Origin: Whitmania pigra
Lineage: Eukaryota > Annelida > Clitellata > Hirudinida > Haemopidae
NCBI GenBank assembly: GCA_021613335.1
Contig: JAJTWR010000308.1
Location: forward strand, 3,420,501-3,484,500
DNA: 64,000 nt
Direction of reading: 5' to 3'
Every line of letters begins with the position of its first letter. Position 1 is the stretch's first letter. The translations under genes were made by a program, and so were the position numbers. Positions 31,293 through 55,044 of this stretch are shown here, piece by piece. The notes beneath the pieces were generated by a model, which was not told the origin of the DNA, did not search any database, and worked only from the letters and a program-made list of their open reading frames with translations.

Positions 31293-32150
31293 TTCTATCC
31301 ATGATGAGCACGGAAACCATGAGGATACATAATTTCCTGATAACTCGTTAAATAAAATGTGACTTACAATAGAAATTGGAATATTTCGTCTAACTATTTA
31401 TTTATGGTTATCTTTTAAATTTCATCGAAATAACATTTTTCAATAATTGAAAAAAAAACAAAACTTGATTTCTAGACGTCTGAAAACCATGAAAAAATAA
31501 GTCATTGGAAAAATGGCAAAAACTCCCGTAAAACACAGGTAAACAAAAAATATTTTTTCCTTTTTTTCACTATATCTTTGCAACATTTATTAATCGTTTA
31601 TGTTGCGGAGGTTATTGTGTGTTTTCCACCCATTTCATTTCAGGTTTCCCTAAAGTCGCCTTCCCGATCACATGTGGAGTTGAGTTGTTCTCCATCAATA
31701 TAAACCAGTCTTGTTATTTTACCGCAAATGTTTTCAATCAGATTTAAGTTTAGGGAGCAGTCTGGAACAATTTCTGGTTTGGACAAAATCCTTCTTCAAC
31801 TTGGAGCTATGGTCTTGCTGGAAAATAATAATTTCAAGGCAAAAGGAGATAATCTTCTAATATTTTGATGTAATCTTATGAAGACTGTGTTTTATCCGGA
31901 AAGTCCAATACAATTAATTCCTCACCTGAAGTTCTTATGAATTTTAACATTGTTTTACTACAGAGGACGACGTAGCAACACTATTTTAGGAGAAGAAATT
32001 TATTTTTGATAGTGGTCTTCAGTTCTACTGGTTTCAAAAAGTCATATTTTAGCCAAATATCATGAAGAAAATTTGTTTTTTTTTTAAATTTCTTTACATA
32101 CAAATTTATATTTTATCATGCTGTAAGATGTCTTCGTGGTTTCCTTGCTC
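31293..32150 (-). mobile_element. decayed Tc1-type transposon remnant
   Basis: The left end (CGGAAACCATGAGGATAC, TGATAACTCGTTAAATA near 31298-31355) matches the terminal inverted repeat of the intact element at 35683-37750. Minus-strand sequence at 31640-31860 preserves IIFQQDHSSKLK and CSRLLPKLKSD in broken frames, corresponding to the 'FQQDN' and 'SPDLNP' blocks of Tc1 transposases. No right terminus was found. Confidence 0.55.
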
Positions 32151-32494
32151 ACGTTAAAAAGTTTAATTCAGACGAATTGCCGAATTAAATGTGAAACGAT
32201 TTTCATCTTTACATCAAGGAATTGTACTTTTGAGAGCAATTTCAAACTTTTGCATTTTAAAGTAATCATTTAATTAAAACTAGAATTTTTAAAATTTAAT
32301 CACTAGATTAAATTAAGCATTCTCATTAAGCCAAAACTTTAAAATTTCTTCTGAATTATGAAAATGAATTTAATTAAATCTAATATGCGTCCTCGAGCAG
32401 CCATTGTTATTGGTCATGTTATAAAATAATAACTAATGCTATTGCATATTGTAACATGCCAGTGATCAGTTTCATGGTTCTATAATTTCAATTT

Positions 32495-32700
32495 GTAATT
32501 GTAACTTTATTTATATAGCGCCATACGCATTGCGTCAGAGGCGCTTCTTGTAACCATTTATATAGCGTCCTTCCCAAGGGCGCTGGCGGCAGTGCAGGCT
32601 GGGTTTCGAAAACGACACATTACGACTGTTGCCATTACTGCCGTATGCAGGCACGTAACCCATTCGGCTAACCTGCACGCCTAATTCGGCTAACCTGCAA
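32495..32700 (-). repeat. full-length tRNA-derived SINE
   Basis: Almost the same as the copy at 18652 in the same orientation, with a short (ATTACA)n tail. Its head end is duplicated: AATTCGGCTAACCTGC appears twice at 32663-32698, so the tRNA-like start was repeated at insertion or later. Confidence 0.85.
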
Positions 32701-34551
32701 AATCATTTTCATTGTTTAATACATAAAATCGTCTACATAAAAGAACATGAAAAATGTGCTAAAACTCAAGCCGACCCCAAAATATTGCAGGACCCATGGG
32801 CACTTGTTTCTCTCAGCGGTCCAAATTGTTAAAATACTGGACTCCGTGATTCCGCAGTAAATGTATCGTCTTGCACTTTGTCAGTCTGTTTGGGGCGTTT
32901 TTAGTCGTGTTTGGCTTTGGAACTCTGCCGAATAATGGTTTGGCTTCGAGACTACCCAGAAATCTAAGTGCTTTCAACCCAATAAAGTGATGAAGGGTTT
33001 CGCAAGTTATCGAGAAATCATTCCCCGAACTTTTTCAAAAACTCTAATAGAGAGCAATTTTATCCCTTTGCATTCCTATCACTTCAGCTGTATGGTAAAA
33101 TCGAACCCACACAAATTATTGGCATTTATTCTAAGGCAGGAAACAAAGGAAGACCTTACTTTTGTGTATAGTAATAAAGATTTGTAATTATGAAATTCCG
33201 ACTTCTATTTTCCACCTTTTAGGTATCTTGGTTTGGTGTTGAATTTCATTGGTGCAATTTTAGGCTCACTCTACGATCTCTGACTACATCTGTTTCATTT
33301 ATTGTAATTTATTTATTTTATTTGTTAAAATTTTCAATAAAATCAACTTGCATCACAGTTTGTTGAATTCATTAAATTTCCTACCAAAACACCCCAGAAT
33401 ATGAATTTTCGCAAGCATACATTTTATACAAATATAAACCGTGGTGACAAGTATGTCGTTATCAAATCCCTTTTGATAATTCCATTTTATCAGTTATTTA
33501 ATTATTATCCACAAAAATATAAAGTGGCAAAACTCAACGACTGAATCTCTAGGCTGTAAATAAAATTATCAAAATTCACTTTAAAATATCGCATTCGAAA
33601 TCATTAAAAAGGATATCGCCAAGTAATTTAAATAAATCTTAACTAAATGAATTGTTCAGGAAATAATACTAAATACATTTAGATTATTAAAAATTAAATT
33701 GCATCAAAATATCTACAAGTAGTTCTCGCACAAAATCCAAGGCAACATGTGAGGTGCTGGCTGAGTGTACAACTGAATGTCCAGTCTGAAATGTGAGCTG
33801 CTTGCAGCAGAGGAGCTGTTGCCTTCTTGCTGACATTATGAAGATTATGATTTCAAATTTTATTTCACATTCTACCTTCCTCTACAACAACATCAACTAC
33901 ATATTAAAACAATTTAAAAACAACAATTCATCAATTGCAATTGATTCTGAATTCTTGACAAGGTACGTCGTTTCATTGTATTTCATTATTCCACGTTTTA
34001 ATTGAACATTTTAAGTGAATAATTAACTTGTTTCATTCAAAATATTGAATTCTGCTGAGGTGAAATAATATCCAATTTGAAGAACTTTTGTTGATGTATG
34101 TGACACATTGCATTGTTATGGAAATTGGTGTCATCTTTAGTAATGCGAAAGAATTCATTGGAAAAGCTTATGAATTCATAGAAATTCACAGTAACCTTAA
34201 CTTTTCCCTTCATTGCGAATAAACTTAAAATACATTTCAAAATTAACTAATAAGGAAATAATAACAAAATTAACTAAATAACTAATAAACAAACATCGTT
34301 GTGGGAAGCAATGGTTTCATTAATTTTATTCTGATTTAATTATTTTTCAAACCTTTTGCTCGAATTTAATTAAAAGCAGCGTTATACGAGCTTACAAGCA
34401 ATTCGTTAATTGAGAATTGTTCTGAATTATATCTAATCACATGATTACAGATGAAATAACATCCAGGTTCAAATGAAGTTTTACAGATTTTCATAAAAAC
34501 AATATTTGCAGCTCAAAAGCATTTGTTGTCATGCCTCTTTAACTTTTCGAA

Positions 34552-37500
34552 ATGTCGCTGTCCCCCTGGGATCTCACTGCCAATTTGACCTTTGACTTCA
34601 GTTTGTATCGTCCCAGAAGACCCAGCTACGTCATCGCTACTCAGATCACACGTCCAAGAAATGAAAGTTATCGGCATGCTACCAAACTGCCGAACAGCCA
34701 AAATGACTTCATTGATGGAATTGTCAAGTGAGCAAATGATTGAGGTTGTCCATTCTCTTACATTTTCGAACTTTCTCATACTTGTTATATTTAGCAGTTT
34801 TTACATTCTCATACATGTTATCTTTAACAGTTTGTACATTCTTATACTTGTTATCTTTAACGTAGTTGACGTCGCATTTGAAATACTTTTCTATTCGCAG
34901 AAAGAAGCGCAAGGCCAGCTACAAAGCAGCAACAGAAAGCGATGGAGGCGTGGAAGAATTTGAAGAGCCTCGAATCAACGGTGACACGCACAACTCCTTA
35001 CCAAACTTTTCCAAGTTGACCTCCGACCCTCCATCTGATTGCGTAGCAACAAAGAATTTAATCGTTCTGTCTCTGAGTTTCCTTTTGGTCTTCACAGCAT
35101 TCAGGTCGATTCAGAATCTTCAATCAAGTTTGAATGCCGTGGGAAGGTTGGGCTTCATATCTCTGAGCTGCCTTCACCTGACTATGTTCCTTACCTCACT
35201 TTTTGGACCGATGCTGGTCGACCGTCTGACGTCGAAGTGGTCCATTGTCCTCGGTTTCCTGTCCTACCTCATCTGGATTGCTGCCAATTTTTGGCCTCAC
35301 TTCTTCACCCTCGTGCCAAGTTCAATTTGCGTTGGTTTCGGGCAGAGTTTGGTGTGGAGTGCTCAAGTGACCTATATGCGCAGCATGATACACAACTCCA
35401 AATGGAAGCCTCCCGACAATTCCTTCCGCTTCAACGGAATTTTTTTGGCTTCCTTCCAAACTTCTCACGTGTGGGGAAATCTCTTATCCTCTTTTCTGCT
35501 TTCCTCGTCTCAGAGCAGCTTTTATAGCTTTCTACAGCATTCTCAAGACGACAGCGCAGGTTCGAGTCTGGCATTTTGCGGGATTTACGATTCTTGCGAA
35601 GAACATCCAACTTTTAATGCGTCATCACCAGGTACTAGTAGCATTTTGAATTTATTGTTTAGTTACCTTAATATTACAACTACAGTCCGGACGGAAACCT
35701 TAAGGGCACCCTATATTTTTGTGATAACTCGTTAAATATAAGTTTAATATTACTCAATTTTTTATATGATAACTCTTTATAGTAGACAAAACATCCTGCA
35801 AAATTTCAAAGAAATTTAACGAGTAGATCTTGTAAAATATGCAAAATAGCATTTTATGGCCCTTTGAAAACGTTTGAAAACCTTACTTATTTCCAATAAA
35901 ACTTGAAATTTGTCATAGTTATGCAACCAAAATGCACTTTATCCAAATACTATCGATATATAAACCCAAAAAGAGTTAAAAATTGATAGATCCTCGAAGC
36001 CTACATTATAAGTCCATAGAGAAACAAGTGTCGACGAAGAGCAAGTTCCAATGTGTCTCAAGGAGGAAGGAGGTTCTCATCTCCAGAATCCGAGTTGGAA
36101 AGTGTGCTCTGAACCAGCACTTGTTTCTCATGAAATGGCACCCAGACGGGAGGTGCGAGAAGTGCCCTCAGGAAGACGAAAGTGTGCAGCATTTCCTCAT
36201 GGAATGCCCAGCCCAGTCATCCCTGAGGAGAGAAATCAAGATGTTTACAGGTCTATCCGACATGAAATCCATGCTTAGCAATCCAGCAAGTGTGGACATC
36301 ATTTATCGGTGGATCTGCAAAAACAGATGCGGCTTACTATAAGCCTTTTACAATTTTACTATAACTAATTAATGCTTTTTATTATTCTAATACTTTTTAT
36401 TTTTACTAACTTACTAACATTAACTAAAGTCCAAATCATCTCAGTTATGCAACGGACTATAATCAAATAAATAAATAAATAAATAAATAAAGTTAAAAAT
36501 TGATGTAGTCCAAATCATCTCAGTTATGCAACGGACTATAATCAAATAAATAAATAAATAAATAAATAAAAATTGATGTGAAGTTTAGAAAATTACTATT
36601 TTATAAATGGCTAGAGGGAAAATGTTGTCTGACAAGGAGAAGGAACAGATTGAAGCCTTCAGACAAACAAATTATTCGATCAGGGAAATTGCCAAAGAGA
36701 TCAAGCGATCCAAGACAGTCATCTGGAACTACGTAAAGGCTCCTGAGGAATATGGTGCAAAAAATGATCATGGAAGACCTAAAAAACTGACGATTTGTCA
36801 GCAAAGAACTCCTGGTAAGAAAGGCTTCTTTAGGTAAATTTTCAGCAAATCAAATTAAAGATTTCAGCTCTTAAAAACCATCACAAGTTGGCAAAAGTGG
36901 AATGGGCCAAAACCATGCTCTCCAACAGAGATGGTTGGGGCAATATTATTTCTTCAGATGAGAAGAAATTTAACCTGGATGGACCTGATGGTCATCAGGC
37001 ATGACCTCCGATTAAAAAAAAAGACATTTTTTTAGTCAAATCATGGAGCAGGATCGGTGATGATTTGGGTAGGAATTTCCAGTGAAGGATTGACCGAATT
37101 AGCCTTTCTGGATGAGAAACCGTTTTTGGTGGATTACTTCAAAGTTTTAGGAGATCATCTTTTACTTTTTAAGGAAGATTATTATGTAGGAAATTTTATT
37201 TTCCAGCACTTCCAAGTTGACAAAGACATTTTTCCAGTTGAGAAATTTGAAAGTTATGAGTTGGCCAGCTTGTTTCCCTGACTTAAATCCTATAGAAAAT
37301 GTCTGGGGAATGTTGTCAAGACTTGTGTACCACAATGGAAGGCAGTTTCACTCAAAATCTGACCTAGAAAATGTCATTAGTGCCTGGAAAGAACTGGACA
37401 GAAAATTCGTAAAAACTCTAATAAAGTCAATGGACAATAGATGTTTTAAAGTTATTGAAAATAAAGGAAACATTATTTCATATTATCAAACTTTTTTCTT

Positions 37501-39756
37501 GTTTTTTTTTTTCACAAATGCTGTAGTGATTTTTCGATGATTTTTGCAAGTGTCTTTTATGGTTATTGGACGCCCCGAAATCCCGTTTTTAGAATTTTAA
37601 AATTAATGCACAAACATTTTTTGATGAAAATTTAAGAAATAATCACAAATATATAAATACATAACATATTAAAATTTCCCCACAATCAAATTTTCCTTTA
37701 TCGAGTTATTACGAAATAATGGGGTATCCTTATGGTTTCCGTCCTGACTGTATTTGTCGAGTCATTTGCCCTAATGAAACATGTACAAAAACAACAATTT
37801 AGACGAATAAAACGTCCAATTTCTTCCATCAGTGACTCTCGTCCCCGAGCCCGTGTTGACCTTGATGGGTGTTTTCATGGGCAGTGCCTCCCTGGGACTT
37901 TTGTTGTCCGTCCTCCTGCTGAGCAGATTGAAGAACCCTGTTGACGATTCTGCATCCCATTGTGGGGTGTGAATTAATTTTATTATTTTCATTTCCTTTT
38001 CTTTTCCTTTCAATTTTGATTTAAACATTCCATGTTTTGAATTCTCTGTGTTTTCACAGCTATCGAAGGAAACACAGATTGAAAAGATTAGTTTGAATAA
38101 ACTTATGAAAACTCAATGAAACATAAAATTAAATTTTAACACAACTCAAAGTTACAATAAAGTAAATGTTATAATTAGCATGCATATTAAGTGGAATAAA
38201 ACAGAAATATTGAAAGAAATAAACTTTAAAAGGTGCAACTGATGAAGAACCTGAAACTGATGACAATCAGGAAGAAGTTCAGTTACCTCATCCCTCTCCT
38301 CGTCTTCAATGGATTCGAACAAGCCTTCGTGTGTGCTGATTATACGAAGGTGTTTCTATTCTATTCTATTCTATTCTATTCTATTCTATTCTATTCTATT
38401 CTATTCTATTCTATTCTATTCTATTCTATTCTATTCTACAGTATTCTATTCTATTCTACTCTATTCTATTCCATTTTATTCTATTCTAGTCTATTCGACT
38501 TCATTTTATTCTATGTTATTCTATTCTATTCTATTCTATTTCGTTCAATTCTGTTCTGTGGTATTCCATTCCATTCTTTAAATTTAACATTAATTTACAA
38601 ATTTCTTAACTTTTGAACGATAACTAAAACAGGTGAGCTTCAAAAATTCATGACATATTACATGGATATTACACTGAATACAATGAATTAATATCTGATT
38701 TATGCTAGTTAAATATTAATAATTACATTATCATTAAATATTTGTTATTTGTAGTCCTACGTTTCATGTTCAGTGGGCGTGGCATACGTTGGTTACAACA
38801 TGATGACGATGGGTGTGACAAATTTCATCTTCTCTTTCATAATCGGGTCCATCTCCAAGTGCGTACCACGTGAAGTTCTCATAGGGACAGCATGCATCCT
38901 CCACATGGCACTCATGGTGGTCCTCCTCGTTTGGATCCCTGACAGCAACCTCATGCCCGTCTTCTTTGCTATTTCAGCCTTCTGGGGAATTTGCAACGCC
39001 ATTTGGCAAACCCAGTGCAATTGTAAGTTTGTCATTTTGTTTGTGTTTTCAATGATAAGCTTTCAACATTTTATCGCGGAAAGTATTTTTATAATAAATA
39101 TTTTGAATTCGTTTATAAATATATTATTTTATTAATAAGTAGTAATTTAGGCGCCATTGATGCTATGCAAATAGCGCCCTACAAATTGGCTATTAATGTG
39201 CTTTCATTAATTATTTAACGAATTAAAAATATTTCTCCATTTAAGAAATGCTTTCGTGACGCGCATTTTCTTGCCGCTTAAACTTGCAAAGATTGGAAAT
39301 TAAATATTATTTTAGTTTGCAATCTTTTTATGATGAATCATGTTAAAGTGATTGTCGTTATTATTGTAAATAGCTTTAGTTTATAAATTATTATCAATTG
39401 TTTTGTTATTATGCTTTTCCTGCATGAATAAATTATTATCAATTAAATTATAAATTATTTAAATTATCTAAATTATTGTCAATTATTTTGTTATTCTGCT
39501 TTTCCTACAAGAATATCACATTTCATTTCCGAGGCAAAATTATTGAGATCAAAAATTTATTTCGAACAAGTTTTGTCGAAAAGTACCTGCAGTAAACGTC
39601 ATAACTTCATTATATTGATGGTAATTATAGTTACTATGAATTAATAGTAATTATAATTTTTTTAGCTTCTCAATCAAGATAATCGTCACCTCCATCGTCC
39701 GTCGTTATCGCCTTCGTTTTCATCACCACCATCATCATCATAACCATCATCACCAC

Positions 39757-39788
<32 letters not shown>

Positions 39789-40057
39789 CTATCACGGCAG
39801 GTCTGGTGAGTTTGTGCTGCGAGCAGGAAGACCAGGAAGTGGCTTTCCAGAACGTTCGTCTCCTCCAAGGACTCGGAGCATCCCTGACGTTCACCTTGGG
39901 AATGTTCGTCTGCGCCTCGTTCAAGTTGTACGTCATGATTGGTCTCCTCACAACCGCTGTGCTGTTCTACGTCGTCCTCGAGTACAACGTACGCAGAGAT
40001 GACATCATCCCCAACATCGACCATCCATCAGCCATTGAAGTCGTCGATAGGAAGTGA
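34552..40057 (+). CDS. unc-93: UNC-93-like multi-pass membrane protein
   Basis: Member of the UNC93 group of the major facilitator superfamily; worm UNC-93 is a regulatory partner of a two-pore K+ channel, vertebrate UNC93A/B are membrane or trafficking proteins. Exons: 34552-34727, 34901-35631, 37833-37966, 38233-38349, 38755-39022, 39801-40057, all phases agree, 560 residues. Seen: LSFLLVFTAFRSIQNLQSSL (the family hallmark at helix 1), SICVGFGQSLVWSAQVTYM, FQTSHVWGNLLSSFLLSS, KFSYLIPLLVFNGFEQAFV, ISAFWGICNAIWQTQCN and the last helix pair to the C-terminus. The first exon adds a hydrophilic N-terminal extension of about 58 residues that continues with an acidic stretch. Intron 2 holds a Tc1 element, intron 4 an ATTCT array, intron 5 a CAT array. 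AATAAA is at 40185. The function here is inferred from the family only. Confidence 0.9.
35988..36490 (+). mobile_element. 5'-truncated LINE inserted in the Tc1 element
   Basis: The frame ending at 36342 contains SRIRVGKCALNQHLFLMKWH, CEKCPQEDESVQHFLMECP and WICKNRCGLL-stop, the 'R.G...L...L' and C-x2-C...H-x4-C terminal block of non-LTR elements. A 3' UTR ending ATGCAACGGACTATAATC and (AAAT)n follows. A 14-bp target duplication AGTTAAAAATTGAT flanks it at 35974-35987 and 36491-36504. Confidence 0.88.
36505..36566 (+). mobile_element. second, minimal LINE tail insertion
   Basis: Only about 60 bp: GTCCAAATCATCTCAGTTAT, GCAACGGACTATAATC and (AAAT)n, the same 3' end as the element just upstream. 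It is followed by AAAAATTGATGTG, repeating the AAAAATTGATGT just before it, so it looks like an independent, heavily truncated insertion into the earlier element's target duplication. Confidence 0.75.
38356..38580. repeat. (ATTCT)n pentanucleotide array
   Basis: About 20 pure ATTCT units, then degenerating copies to 38580. It starts seven bases after the 5' splice site of exon 4 of the UNC-93-like gene. The long Phe-Tyr-Ser-Ile-Leu open frames over it are artefacts. Confidence 0.95.
39714..39792. repeat. (CAT)n array at a 3' splice site
   Basis: CATCAC and CAT triplets run to within nine bases of the acceptor (atcacggcag) of the last exon of the UNC-93-like gene, standing where the polypyrimidine tract should be. 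On the opposite strand this gives poly-Asp or poly-Met artefact frames. Confidence 0.85.
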
Positions 40058-40184
40058 TGTCGTTGCAGGAAAATAATGGTCATGTTTCGTTTGTCAATTT
40101 CATTTTATGCCGACCAATCGAGCGACCAATCATTTGGAAGAAATATTCTATGGTTATATATATATATATTCTAATAATGGAAGC

Positions 40185-40203
40185 AATAAAAAGATACTTT
40201 TAT
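40185..40203. promoter_or_regulatory. back-to-back polyadenylation signals of convergent genes
   Basis: AATAAA at 40185-40190 on the plus strand serves the UNC-93-like gene. TTTATT at 40198-40203 is AATAAA on the minus strand and serves the LEV-10-like gene. With normal cleavage 10-30 bases downstream, the two transcripts would overlap at their 3' ends by a few tens of bases. Confidence 0.65.
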
Positions 40204-40242
40204 TTTTTTCTTCTAAACACAACAAAACATTTGCACGAAATT

Positions 40243-52353
<12,111 letters not shown>

Positions 52354-54540
52354 GTTCTTCGGTCTAATTATTCATAAATATCATTCATTTAGTGATTCAT
52401 AAATATTTCAATTATCATAAAATATCATCTATTTTATATTGAAATTTAATATTATATTTAAATATCATCTATTTTATATTTAAGTGTCGAAACCTTTCAC
52501 GGGAGTAGATTATTGTACATGATGAAAACAGTTTCATCTCACGCATAGTGTATTTATGAAAACGAATTTGCTGGATTATCAGAGAGCTGTTGCGCAATTA
52601 AATGAAATATGAGGAAACAACAAAACATTGGTATTAACCGCCATTCCATGTATCCGTGCATTCATTCTATCATTCAATAAATCATTATATTATGTTATAC
52701 ATACATTATATTACACATATATTATGTTATTATATTATATTATTATAATCATAGCAACTTGATCATCTAATGAATGTATTACTATTGCCTATTTTTAAAA
52801 TAAACTAATAAGTATTTTAAATTGTTGTTTTTGAACGAAAAGTTGAAATATTGAAATAAAAATATTGCCCTGTTTTTATAAACCATAAACAATACAATCC
52901 CTCAAAAATTAATGAAAATTCTGACATCAAATATTGGTTCCCTTTAAATTTAAAATAATAAATATTATGCTATTTGATCACCATTAGTATTATGCGGGAT
53001 AATATATTAATGTAATTCTATTTGATCATTATTAGTATTATATGTTATTAGTATGTGGGATAAATATAAATATTATGTTATGTTATCATTATTAGTATCA
53101 TGTGGGATATGGTATAAATAAATGAATACATATATTATGCTATGAGACGAAGAACAAAAATGGTGAAATGCAACAACGAAGTGAACCCACCATTTAAATT
53201 GCAATGCTTCAAGAAACAACCATTCGAAGCAGCTTGCCTCTTCTGGTGCCTTTTATAGGAGAACTGCTGAGCTGACTGCTGCATTTGGAGACATGAAAGA
53301 GATGGAGATGCTTTCATTCTCATTTCATTGTTTCAGGTGCCCCTTGTTGGAATGAATAAAATGGATGGATAGATGGATGGATGAAAGGACAAATCGGGTT
53401 GTTATTCAATCCGGTGATTATAATATTATAATGATGCGTCAATGAATGCATATTCATTGAATGCATGAGTTTGAAGAGATGCACCATATGCTCACCAAAA
53501 AATTTTCGTCACGCTACATTCCTTCAATTTGAAAAAATTCTGAAAAGTTGAAAAGAAGAAGTTGCGGACGTTGAAACAGTTCGATTGCCTTTTTAATTAT
53601 TTGGAGGCTTTCGTTGAAAAATGGTTAAATTTTCAGAAAAGAAAACGGAGATCTCAGACTGATCGATTGATTAATATTCATTATTGTTGATTAATATTGA
53701 TTATTGTTGATTAATATTCATTATTATCGCTGATGTAGCGACAATTAAACCTTTAAACTCCGCCCGTCATACCCACGAAAACATTCCATCTTTTGCCAAA
53801 ACCAACCTCAAGCTCTTTTCAATAACATGCTACAGCGCCATTCCCTCATCTTTCAAAAATCAGACGCAGACTGATCATTCATGCTATTATATTTATTATT
53901 TAAATTGTCCTTTAAATCGTACTTAGTTTGTGGCATTCTCGATTAATTGTTTGTTTGACAGGTTTATTATTGTGCTTTCGATTAATTGATATTTCTGGGT
54001 CAGCTTGCCAGCGGAAGCTTGCGCTTCCTTAAAGCTGATCCATGAGTTCTTTATTAATCCGCCTGTTGCTTTTTTGTTTGCTTTGTTTCATTTTGATGAT
54101 TAATAAATTTGCTCATAAAAAATAATTAAGAAACACAACCACAATAACACTAGAGGGCGTATCAAGTTCAAATTTCATGTGTTTACTAATGAAGCCGCAT
54201 AAGTCTAAGAATGTTTTCGTTCGTTCCAAGTTCATTCCTAACCCTTAAAATATTAGCAGATTAAGAAGTGTTATTTCGGAGTCCACACAGATGCAGAAAT
54301 ATAAATTATAACTAATATTGCTTCATATAGGACATCAAATAATATGGTGATGCATATGTTATGAATATACTAATATGTTATATATATCATTTTTACGTTG
54401 TATCGTTGTAATTGCGCAAGATGCATTACTCTCTCAGACATATTGAAGAGTTGGAAGCTAGTTATCTTAGACTTTACATGCTTTACTTCTTGAGGTTGTC
54501 ATGCCGACATAAAAGACAAAATTAGTAAGATTATGTGCAG
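52354..54540. other. intergenic upstream of the LEV-10-like gene
   Basis: AT-rich with short repeats such as TTGATTAATATTCATTATTG at about 53665-53730 and a hairpin GGAAGCTTGCGCTTCC at 54015-54030. No gene or clear promoter element is seen. Confidence 0.5.
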
Positions 54541-54660
54541 GTCAGCTCAATACGTTGCGCTCTTGCATGCGGCGGTAATGGCATGTGGCACGTAATGCGT
54601 ATTCGCAATGCAGCACCGCCATGAAGCGCCCAGGGAAAGAACGCTTAATAAATGGGAGAG
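54541..54660 (+). repeat. decayed SINE copy
   Basis: Diverged plus-strand relative of the 18652 SINE: GCAGGTCAGCTCAATACGTT, TGCATGCGGCGGTAATGGCA, ACCGCCATGAAGCGCCCAGG and AACGCTTAATAAATGG. The head and body are recognisable, the tail is not. Confidence 0.5.
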
Positions 54661-55044
54661 CTAGAAAAATGCCTTCGAATCTAATTCAGTAACATAAGGC
54701 ACTAAAAGATAGGCTAATAGAAATAGCTTAATATAGCTGTAAGTAAGATCCGAAATCAGCATTTTGTAAACGTCACTTCTTGTGCTAAGAAAATTTACGA
54801 GACACAGATGGTCTTCCAAAATAGCCTCCCGCTACAAAGCTGTAATATTTGTAAAGTTTTTTTACTCAGTAATTTTTGTAGATTTTTTGTGCTGAAAACA
54901 ATTTTCAAAAATATTAGTAGCTTTGCATTTAATTTACCTTTGGAAATTAAATATAGAAGTCTCGCATATGTATAAAAACTTTTCCCAATTTACAAATTAG
55001 TTGTATTTGTAATTATTCTACTGAATATAGAAATTAAATTCAAA

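Larger units (their letters stand above)
30489..34551. other. intergenic, transposon debris
   Basis: Holds a decayed Tc1 remnant (31293-32150), a SINE (32495-32700) and AT-rich sequence. A plus-strand 87-codon frame at 30743-31006 is unrecognised. A short block at 33223-33284 (acceptor ccttttag, YLGLVLNFIGAILGSLYDL-stop) is followed by AATAAA at about 33338, but no partner exon was found. Upstream of the UNC-93-like start nothing further is seen. Confidence 0.45.
35683..37750 (+). mobile_element. Tc1-type transposon with both termini, TA flanks
   Basis: Both terminal inverted repeats are present: left CAGTCCGGACGGAAACCT at 35683, right the inverse of CAGTCAGGACGGAAACCA ending at 37750, each about 54 bp with mismatches and flanked by TA (35681-35682 and 37751-37752). 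Inside, from 36607, a transposase begins MARGKMLSDKEKEQIEAFRQ with NYSIREIAKEIKRSKTVIWN, then [11 protein letters not shown] and PDLNPIENVWGMLSRLVY in different frames. Frameshifts and loss of the middle catalytic block make it inactive. It sits in intron 2 of the UNC-93-like gene. Confidence 0.88.

Noticed and set aside
33223..33284. Short hydrophobic terminal exon (YLGLVLNFIGAILGSLYDL-stop)
   Set aside because: Acceptor and AATAAA are present, but no upstream partner exon was found and the tail resembles a LINE 3' end; too weak to call.
35039..35527. Second long plus-strand frame over UNC-93-like exon 2
   Set aside because: Shadow of the real frame, which carries the conserved UNC93 helices.
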